Of a stretch of 64,000 bases of DNA, positions 57,887 through 64,000 are shown piece after piece. Source of the DNA: Azospirillum canadense (GTDB taxonomy: Bacteria > Pseudomonadota > Alphaproteobacteria > Azospirillales > Azospirillaceae); assembly GCF_025961225.1 (NCBI RefSeq), contig NZ_JAOQNG010000001.1, positions 533,001 through 597,000 of the forward strand, in the 5' to 3' direction. Position numbers and translations under genes: made by a program. Numbering within the stretch: position 1 is the stretch's first letter; each line of letters begins with the position of its first letter. The notes under the pieces are model-generated. The model was not told where the DNA came from, did no database searches, and saw only the letters and a program-made list of their open reading frames with translations.

Positions 57887-60099
57887 AAGGCGCGCTCCCG
57901 CGCCGCGAGTTCCACGATCATGTTGGCGCCGCGGATGGCGTCGTCGAGCGTGTTGGCGCCGCGTTCCTTCAGCATCTCCACCATGCGCAGGAAGACCGCC
58001 GCGGTAACGAGGCTGTCGCCGAGCGCCGTGTGGCGGTCCACCACCTCGATCCCCAGCCGTTCGGCGATGCCGTCCAGCGTGTGGTCGCCGCCCTCGCCCA
58101 ACAGCATGCGCGACAGCAGCATGGTGTCCAGCACCGGGCTGTCGAACCGCACCCCGGCCGCCCGTTCCTTCATCTTCAGGAATTTCAGGTCGAAGGCGGC
58201 GTTGTGCGCGATCATCACCGCGCCGGAGACGAAGGCGCGGAACTGCGGCATCACCTTGTCGATGGTCGGCTTGTCGGCGACCATGGCGTCGGTGATGCCG
58301 TGGAAGGGGATCGATTCCGGCGGGATGGAGCGCTTGGGGTTGACCAGCGCGTTGAAGGTTTCGCCGGTCAGGATGCGCCCGCCGACGATGCGCACGGCGG
58401 CGATCTGGATGATCTCGTCGCCGGTGCTGGGCGACAGGCCGGTCGTTTCGGTGTCGAACACCACGTAGTGGAGCTGGTCGAGCGGCGTGCGGCCAAGCTC
58501 GCTGGTCGCCAGCGGCTGGTGCAGCAGGTTGAAGTCGAAGAACTCCGGCCGGGAGGAGCTGCGCGCCGCGGTGTGGGCCGAGGGCGGCTTCAGCGCCGGG
58601 GGCAGCGGCACGCGCAGGCGCGACCGGCCCTCCTGGCCCTTCACCGGTTCGCTCCACATCGTGCTCTTGTGGTGCTGGAGCACGTCGCCGACGGTCAGGC
58701 CGCCCAGCGCGTCCGGCAGCGGGTGGTCGAGCCAGCTGTCCACGATGCCGCTGGGCACCGCCGGCCCCTGCCAGCTGATGTCCAGATAGACCCACTGCCC
58801 CTCAGGCTCCACGGACAGGTCGTAGGCGGTGACGGCGGTCAGCGCATGGACATACTCGATCAGGTAGCCGAACAGGATGACGAGGCTGTAGCTGTCGCCG
58901 TGCACCCACTGCGGCAGGCCGGTCAGCGTCACCCCGTACTGGGCATCCGCGCCGACCCGGTGGCGGATCAGGTTGATCAGGTTGTTGGAATGGATGTCGC
59001 TCATCGGCCAGGAGCCGGTGACGACGGTGCGGTATTCCGCGGTGACGTGGGCCAGCCGTTCCGACAGCGTGTTGGACGACTCCATCAGCGCGGCCTGGAA
59101 GGCGGCGCGCTCCTCCGGCCCCAGTTCCGGCGTGTCCTCCAGCGTCTCCAGCACCGCGCGCAGGTTGGCGATGGGGGCGCAGAAGCCGTCCGTCGCCTCG
59201 CGCAGGAGCGCGTCGCGCTGGCCGAGCGCGGCCAGGTCGCTGGTCGCGTCGGACAGGGTGATCACGTATCCGGTGATGGCCGGTGGCTCGTCGGAACCCT
59301 CCGGCGCCTCCTGCAAAATGGCGCTCATGCGGCCGGCCAGAAGGATGCGGCCGTCGGTGGTGGCACCCACGAACTGGGCGGTCGTGCCGTGCTCGTGGTT
59401 GACGTGGCGCCCTTCGCGGACGCGCAGGGTCAGCCGTTCCAGCGTGTGGGTCACCGGCTCCGCCACCACGAAATGCAGCAGGGAGCGGCCGAGCCCCAGG
59501 TCGCCGGCCAAGTGCAGGATATCCAGGGCCGTCTGGTTGTACAGCAGGATCTGGTGCTTCAGATTGCAGACCAGAACGCCCTCGTGCAGGTCGCGCAGCA
59601 CGGCGGCCAGCCGGGTCTTCTGCTCCTCCGCCTTGGCGGTCGATTCGGCGACGGCACGGGCGGTGTCGCGGCGGGCGGCGGCCAGCTTGTCCGACAGGTC
59701 GTTGATCGCCCGGGCCATGGGGGCGAGGTCGCCATAGCGGGCCAGCGGCACGCGGGCGCCCATGCGGCCGTCCGCCGAGCCGTGGGCGATCAGCCCGGCC
59801 TCGCGGCTCAGCGTCTCGGACGCGCGCAGCAGGTGGCGGTCGACCGCCCACCACAGGCCCCAGACGCCCCCCGTCACCGCGGCGGTCATAACCACGGCGT
59901 AGGTGACGAAAGGATCATCCGCTCCGGCCGACCCCGCGTTGCGCAAGGCCACCGCGGCGGCGATCGACAGCAGCGGCAAGCCGAAGCCGACGGCGCGGAA
60001 GGCCAGCGGGACGATGCGGCGGGGCGCCGCCGCGCCTTGAGCGGGCGCCGGAACCGACGGCGCGCTCTCCGCCTGCGCGCTCTCCACCGGGACCGTCAC
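57883..60099 (-). CDS. Membrane HAMP-PAS sensor fused to a DEDDh 3'-5' exonuclease
   Basis: A 738-residue fusion. Two membrane spans (about residues 30-85), HAMP, PAS (LHEGVLVCNLKHQILLYNQT), a degenerate kinase-like part, and from about residue 547 an epsilon-like exonuclease. Exo I is FDTETTGLSPSTGDEIIQ, Exo II IAHNAAFDLKFL, Exo III RHTALGDSLVTA: all five DEDDh residues are present, so nuclease activity is likely. The histidine-box position reads EATDGFCAPIANLRAVLETL without His. The GTG start overlaps the receiver stop as GTGA. Its substrate, nucleotide or RNA, is unknown. Confidence 0.88.
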   Translation of the reverse strand: MTVPVESAQAESAPSVPAPAQGAAAPRRIVPLAFRAVGFGLPLLSIAAAVALRNAGSAGADDPFVTYAVVMTAAVTGGVWGLWWAVDRHLLRASETLSREAGLIAHGSADGRMGARVPLARYGDLAPMARAINDLSDKLAAARRDTARAVAESTAKAEEQKTRLAAVLRDLHEGVLVCNLKHQILLYNQTALDILHLAGDLGLGRSLLHFVVAEPVTHTLERLTLRVREGRHVNHEHGTTAQFVGATTDGRILLAGRMSAILQEAPEGSDEPPAITGYVITLSDATSDLAALGQRDALLREATDGFCAPIANLRAVLETLEDTPELGPEERAAFQAALMESSNTLSERLAHVTAEYRTVVTGSWPMSDIHSNNLINLIRHRVGADAQYGVTLTGLPQWVHGDSYSLVILFGYLIEYVHALTAVTAYDLSVEPEGQWVYLDISWQGPAVPSGIVDSWLDHPLPDALGGLTVGDVLQHHKSTMWSEPVKGQEGRSRLRVPLPPALKPPSAHTAARSSSRPEFFDFNLLHQPLATSELGRTPLDQLHYVVFDTETTGLSPSTGDEIIQIAAVRIVGGRILTGETFNALVNPKRSIPPESIPFHGITDAMVADKPTIDKVMPQFRAFVSGAVMIAHNAAFDLKFLKMKERAAGVRFDSPVLDTMLLSRMLLGEGGDHTLDGIAERLGIEVVDRHTALGDSLVTAAVFLRMVEMLKERGANTLDDAIRGANMIVELAARERAF

Positions 60100-60476
60100 A
60101 GAGCGGCCTCCGGGTCCAGATGCTTGCGGACCGTGGCGATGAGGTCGCGGGTCGAGAAGGGCTTGGTGACGTAGTCGGTGGCGCCCAGCGCCATGCCCTT
60201 CTGCCGCTCCACGTCGCGGCTCTTGGCCGTCAGCATGATGATCGGCAGGTTTCGATGGGCCGGGTTGGCGCGCAGCGACTGGCAGACGTCGAAGCCGTCG
60301 CGCTTGGGCATCATCGCGTCGAGCAGGATCAGGTCGGGCGGGTTGGCCTCCACCGACTGGAGCGCTTCCTCCCCGTTGCGGGCGATGCGGACGTCGAAGC
60401 CCGCCTTCTGCAACAGGACCTGCAGGGATAGGACGATGCTGGGCTCATCGTCGGCGACCAGGATGGTCGGCTTCAT
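60096..60476 (-). CDS. Response-regulator receiver protein
   Basis: A 126-residue single receiver domain: ILVADDEPSIVLSLQVLLQK, the phosphorylated Asp in LILLDAMMPKRDGFDV, IIMLTAKSRD and YVTKPFSTRDL. No output domain. First gene of the four-gene operon, coupled to the exonuclease sensor; it may receive phosphate from the symporter-kinase. Confidence 0.94.
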   Translation of the reverse strand: MKPTILVADDEPSIVLSLQVLLQKAGFDVRIARNGEEALQSVEANPPDLILLDAMMPKRDGFDVCQSLRANPAHRNLPIIMLTAKSRDVERQKGMALGATDYVTKPFSTRDLIATVRKHLDPEAAL

Positions 60477-60711
60477 AACAGGGCTTCCTCCGATTCACCG
60501 GTCTCTTGCGCCGGTTTTGTTCGTCGTCGCGCTTTTTTGTTTTTCGCTAAGCGTGCCCGATCAAAACCATGTTAGCGGCAAGGATAACGGCAGATCAAGA
60601 CGGAGCCCGCCCGCAATACCGAAATTGCGGACGGGCCGGTCATTGAGAAAGAAGCGGAAATAACGAGGAAGAGACAGTTTGTCGCAGGCGCGGAACCACT
60701 CCGCGGCGTCT

Positions 60712-61806
60712 TCAGCGCGTCCCGACGACCAGCGCCGGAAGCCCCATCCTTGCCTTGAGCGAATCAGCGGCGCGCTTTGCCGTTGCCCGGTCGGCGTAGC
60801 CGCCGACGCGCACCGCGTGCCAGGACCGCTGCTCCGCGTCGGTCCAGTCCACCACCTGGGCGGTGTAGCCGCCGTCGCGCAGCCGGCGCAGCAGGGCGTC
60901 GGCGTTCTCCGCAATCTGGAAGGTGCCGACCTGTACCGCGAAATGCCCGTCCGGAACGGAGGGAACGGCCGGCGGGGTCAGCACGGTCGGCTTTGCCGCC
61001 TGGGGCGGGGCGACGGGGGCTGGCGCCGCCGCGGGCGGCTTGGCATCGGGCCGGATGGGCGCGCGGGTGGGCGCCTTGGGGGCCAGCATGGCCTGGAGTT
61101 CGGCGGTTTCCGCCGGCTTGGCGGCCGGGACCGGCTTCGTCGGCTCCTCCACCGGCGCGGGAAGCGGTGCCGCGGCCTTCGCCGGTTCCGGAGCGGCCGC
61201 GGGCGTCGCGGCGGGTGCCATGGTCGCGGTCGGCTCGACCGGGGCGGTGGCCGGCGGGGCCGGCGGTGGCTCCGGCACCTTCAAGGCCGGGGGCGGGATC
61301 TGGGGCAGGGCGGCCGCGGGCGGCGGCGGGGCGACGAGCGGAGCGGCGGCCGGGGCCGGCGCGGTCGTGGCTGGCGCCGTCGTGGCCGGCGCCGTGGAAA
61401 TGGGAGCGCGGGCGATCAGCGGTTCGGGCTGTCCCGCAGGCGCGCGCGTCAGCGCGGGCGAGGAGCCGCCGGGCGCCGCGGTGGAGGGTGCGGCCGCGAT
61501 CAGGGGCGGCGGCGCGGGCGGCGGGACATCGGCGCTTTGGTCGAACAGGACGACGGCGACGCCGATGCCGGCGGCGGCGACCAGTGCCGCGGCGATCTTG
61601 CCGACCGGCAAATGCCGCTCCGCCTTCGCATCGACCTCGTCCTCCAGGACGGCGACGTCGTCGGCCGGGTCGGCCCTCAGGTCCTCGTTGAGGACGCGCA
61701 GAAGCTTGGCGATGTCATTGCTGTCCGCCTGCCCAGCCGATTGTGGGGCCGGCGCGGCATCGCCCGGCTTCTTGCCGGCGGCCTTCATTTCGTCCTTGAA
61801 CGTCAC
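60712..61806 (-). CDS. SPOR-domain cell-envelope protein
   Basis: A 364-residue protein with a cytoplasmic N-terminus, one span (IAAALVAAAGIGVAVVLF, about residues 70-88), a very long Pro/Ala-rich linker and a C-terminal SPOR domain (GHFAVQVGTFQIAENADALL, GGYADRATAKRAADSLK). SPOR domains bind denuded peptidoglycan, usually at the division site. Similar in layout to FtsN-like proteins, but the assignment to FtsN is not supported by sequence alone. Confidence 0.85.
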   Translation of the reverse strand: MTFKDEMKAAGKKPGDAAPAPQSAGQADSNDIAKLLRVLNEDLRADPADDVAVLEDEVDAKAERHLPVGKIAAALVAAAGIGVAVVLFDQSADVPPPAPPPLIAAAPSTAAPGGSSPALTRAPAGQPEPLIARAPISTAPATTAPATTAPAPAAAPLVAPPPPAAALPQIPPPALKVPEPPPAPPATAPVEPTATMAPAATPAAAPEPAKAAAPLPAPVEEPTKPVPAAKPAETAELQAMLAPKAPTRAPIRPDAKPPAAAPAPVAPPQAAKPTVLTPPAVPSVPDGHFAVQVGTFQIAENADALLRRLRDGGYTAQVVDWTDAEQRSWHAVRVGGYADRATAKRAADSLKARMGLPALVVGTR

Positions 61807-61971
61807 GGCGCGGCCCGCATCCCTGCAATTTCAACTCAACGGCCGCACGCCGCGGCCCGAACGGGCTACGACGCGGGGTGTAGCCCTTCTACTGTATTTC
61901 GGTGTTCGTTCAAACGGTCCTGCGACACCGTGGCGTGAGAAAGTTGTGGCTTTGCGTTGTTCCCGCTCCCG

Positions 61972-62889
61972 TCACTCCGGTTTCCGGTAAGGGTGCTCGG
62001 CCATCCAGTGCCGGGCGATGTCCAGGCGGGTGGCGACCCAGACCCGGTCGTGCCCGCGGACGTAATCGAGAAAGCGCGCCAGCGCCGCCGCGCGCCCCGG
62101 CCGCCCGACCAGCCGGCAGTGCAGCCCGACCGACATCATCTTCGGCTGGTCCGCACCTTCCGCGTACAGGACGTCGAAGCTGTCCTTCAGGTAGGTGTAG
62201 AACTGGTCGCCGCTGTTGAAGCCCTGGTTCGTCGCGAAGCGCATGTCGTTGGCGTCGAGCGTGTAGGGCACGATCAGCTGCGGGCGGCCGAACTGGTCGT
62301 CCCAATAGGGCAGGTCGTCGGCGTAGCTGTCGGCGTCATAGGCGAAGCCGCCTTCCTCCGACACCAGCCGCCAAGTGTTCGGGCTGCACCGCCCCAAATA
62401 CCAGCCGAGCGGGCGGGAGCCGGTGACGCGCGTGTGGATGTCGATGGCGCGCAGCATGTGGTCCCGCTCCACCTCCTCCGGCAGGTGCTGGTAGTCGATC
62501 CAGCGGTAGCCGTGGGTGGCGATTTCCCAGCCCGCGTCCAGCATGGCCCGGACGACGTCCGGGTTGCGCTCCAGCGCCATGGCGACACCGTAGACGGTGA
62601 CGGGCATACCGCGCTCGGTGAACATCCGGTGCAGCCGCCAGAAGCCGGCGCGGGCGCCGTATTCGTAGATCGATTCCATGTTCATGTGCCGCATGCCCGC
62701 GATGGGCTGGGCGCCGACAATCTCCGACAGGAAGGCTTCCGACGCAGCGTCGCCGTGCAGGACGCAGTTTTCCCCGCCTTCCTCGTAGTTGATGACGAAC
62801 TGCACCGCGACCCGCGCACCGCGCGGCCAGTTGGCGTGGGGCGGCCGGGCGCCGTAGCCGATCAGGTCGCGCGGGTAGCGTTCGGTCAT
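61972..62889 (-). CDS. puuE: Allantoinase PuuE (polysaccharide deacetylase fold)
   Basis: A 305-residue cofactor-light allantoinase converting allantoin to allantoate in purine breakdown. MTERYPRDLIGYGARPPHAN, VQFVINYEEGGENCVLHGD, GWEIATHGYRWIDYQHLP and LGWYLGRCSPNTWRLV fit PuuE. ATG 62889. No other uric-acid genes are in the window. The frame is open far upstream through the convergent region, without similarity. Confidence 0.93.
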   Translation of the reverse strand: MTERYPRDLIGYGARPPHANWPRGARVAVQFVINYEEGGENCVLHGDAASEAFLSEIVGAQPIAGMRHMNMESIYEYGARAGFWRLHRMFTERGMPVTVYGVAMALERNPDVVRAMLDAGWEIATHGYRWIDYQHLPEEVERDHMLRAIDIHTRVTGSRPLGWYLGRCSPNTWRLVSEEGGFAYDADSYADDLPYWDDQFGRPQLIVPYTLDANDMRFATNQGFNSGDQFYTYLKDSFDVLYAEGADQPKMMSVGLHCRLVGRPGRAAALARFLDYVRGHDRVWVATRLDIARHWMAEHPYRKPE

Positions 62890-62939
62890 GCGGGGACTCC
62901 GATGGCAGGCCAGAGACGGCGGAAGGGCGGAATTGTCGT

Positions 62940-63518
62940 TTAGGAGGCCGACGTCTTCTCGGTCGACTTGTCGTCCGCGGCGTCCGGCACTTGGTGGCGC
63001 AAAATCAGCGGTGCCTGCAACGCGCTGAACAGCAGCGTCAGCGGCATGATGCCGAACACCTTGAAGTTCACCCAGGCGTCGGTGGTCATGGTGCGCCACA
63101 CCGCCTCGTTCAGGGCGGCCAGCAGCAGGAAGAACCACGCCCAACGGATGGCCAGCGTGCGCCAGCCCGCGTCGTCCAGGGCCAGCACCGTGCCCAGGAT
63201 GTGCTTCAGCACGTTGCGCCGGGTCAGGTGCGCCGCGAACAGCACGGCGGCGAACAGCAGGTTGACCAGGGTCGGCTTGATCTTGATGAACAAGTCGTCC
63301 TGAAGCCACAGCGTCAGTCCGCCGAACAGCAGGACGAAGCCCGCACCCACCACCGGCATGATCGGGATCTTGCGCTCGAAGTGCCAGGAGATCAGGACGG
63401 CCAGCGTGGTGGCGACCATGAAGACCCCCGTCCCGGCCATGATGCCGGCCTGGGAGTTGGCGATGAAGAAGGCGGCCAGCGGGCCGGCTTCGATCAGCAG
63501 TCGGGCGTACTGGTTCAT
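62940..63518 (-). CDS. yciB: YciB family inner-membrane protein (septation protein A)
   Basis: A 192-residue protein with five spans: LIEAGPLAAFFIANSQAGIM, GVFMVATTLAVLISWHFE, KIPIMPVVGAGFVLLFGGLT, RWAWFFLLLAALNEAVWR and VNFKVFGIMPLTLLFSAL. The NEAVWR and W-x-NFK motifs mark YciB. It is linked to cell-envelope and septation functions whose mechanism is not settled. AGGACC precedes the ATG. Confidence 0.92.
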   Translation of the reverse strand: MNQYARLLIEAGPLAAFFIANSQAGIMAGTGVFMVATTLAVLISWHFERKIPIMPVVGAGFVLLFGGLTLWLQDDLFIKIKPTLVNLLFAAVLFAAHLTRRNVLKHILGTVLALDDAGWRTLAIRWAWFFLLLAALNEAVWRTMTTDAWVNFKVFGIMPLTLLFSALQAPLILRHQVPDAADDKSTEKTSAS

Positions 63519-63691
63519 GGTCCTGACATAGACCGATCCGCGGCGCGGATAAAGGGGGAAGCGGTGGGTACGGGCTTCCCCATCCGCAGGGCCATGCATT
63601 CTGGCACGCAGATCCCTTTTCTTTCTTGCGGGGAGCGATTACCACTTTATGCGACCCGCATTGGGCGAGAAAGGCAGAGGGCGGCACACCC

Positions 63692-64000
63692 ATGGAAGCG
63701 ACCGAAGTCAAGGACATGATCGACGAGGCCGTGGAGCGCGAGCATGTGAAGGAGAAGGGCTCGAAGACCTCCACCGCCATCTACATCTCCGTCCTGGCCG
63801 CCGTCCTGTCGGTGGTCAGCGTGATGGGCTCCAACGCCAGCAAGGAGATGATGGCAAGCGCCATCGAGGCGTCGGACACCTTCGCCTACTATCAGGCCAA
63901 GACGCAGCGCCAGGTCAGCCTGCGCCTTGCCGCGGACCAGCTGGACCTGCTGACCGACGGCATGCCGGACGCGGTCCGCTCCAAGGCCGAGGCGAAGATC
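63692..64000 (+). CDS. DUF4337-family membrane protein, 3' end beyond the window
   Basis: First 103 codons of a protein. A charged N-terminus (MEATEVKDMIDEAVEREHVK) leads to one span (STAIYISVLAAVLSVVSVMG) and then DTFAYYQAKTQRQVSLRLAA, the YxAK-type region of DUF4337. Function is unknown. AGAGGGCGG precedes the ATG. Confidence 0.82.
   Translation, partial: MEATEVKDMIDEAVEREHVKEKGSKTSTAIYISVLAAVLSVVSVMGSNASKEMMASAIEASDTFAYYQAKTQRQVSLRLAADQLDLLTDGMPDAVRSKAEAKI

Noticed and set aside
57887..58795. Extension of the small CbrX-like frame upstream to 58795
   Set aside because: The upstream part lies in another frame of the exonuclease domain; the TTGA overlap marks a natural start.
58030..60174. 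A 714-codon plus-strand frame opposite the exonuclease sensor
   Set aside because: The minus strand has complete HAMP, PAS and exonuclease motifs; the plus frame has none.

Overview
The window is chromosomal DNA of a high-GC alphaproteobacterium. An Azospirillum-like diazotroph fits best. The evidence is gene order (rplU-rpmA-obgE-proB, then proA-nadD-rsfS-rlmH-gpmI-envC-ctpA-deacetylase-rppH), a CowN protein (which sustains nitrogen fixation under carbon monoxide), a CbrA-like symporter-kinase, and abundant G/C-rich palindromic repeats. The assignment is by recognition only. I see no insertion sequence, prophage, CRISPR array or rRNA. The only RNA gene found is tRNA-Ser(CGA).

Layout. 1-9426 is a minus-strand housekeeping block covering proline synthesis (proA), NAD synthesis (nadD), ribosome functions (rsfS, rlmH), glycolysis (gpmI), cell-wall hydrolysis control (envC, ctpA, a divergent deacetylase) and RNA 5'-end processing (rppH, cut by the window edge). 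9617-11317 holds a dihaem cytochrome c and a TauE-like transporter. 11331-15149 is the rplU-rpmA-obgE-proB-HAD run with a clear promoter and an internal terminator, followed by tRNA-Ser. 15542-28900 is mixed: queC, an EpmC-like metalloprotein, a chemoreceptor, a two-gene lipid-linked glycosyltransfer pair, a serine hydrolase, unknown proteins and an FAD/Rieske oxidoreductase. 29050-40668 carries nadE, a proteasome-fold Ntn hydrolase, a radical SAM protein, gltX, cysS, a membrane acyltransferase, a VUT transporter and a LysR/isochorismatase pair. 40614-47169 holds a CHASE-domain two-component pair, cimA, trmJ, and a PAS-LytTR regulator beside cowN. 47191-54593 includes a sorbosone-dehydrogenase-like protein, rpsD, a TetR/Old Yellow Enzyme divergon, rarD, a small envelope cluster and grxD/bolA. 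54725-60476 is an unusual signalling operon: a receiver, a HAMP-PAS-exonuclease fusion, a small membrane protein and a symporter-histidine kinase. The end carries a SPOR protein, puuE, yciB and a truncated DUF4337 gene.

Most notable are: (1) the PAS-LytTR/cowN pair with three 12-bp direct repeats at an exact 20-bp period between them, a probable CO-responsive nitrogenase-protection module; (2) the receiver/sensor-exonuclease/CbrX-like/CbrA-like operon; (3) three intergenic hairpins built from an 8-bp unit whose variable bases covary between arms; (4) a 105-bp palindromic element sitting in frame inside the EnvC signal peptide; and (5) a short Ntn hydrolase with proteasome spacing Thr1-Asp17-Lys33.

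Starts were chosen by ribosome-binding sites, overlaps and family length. Function calls rest on motifs recognised by eye, with no database search.
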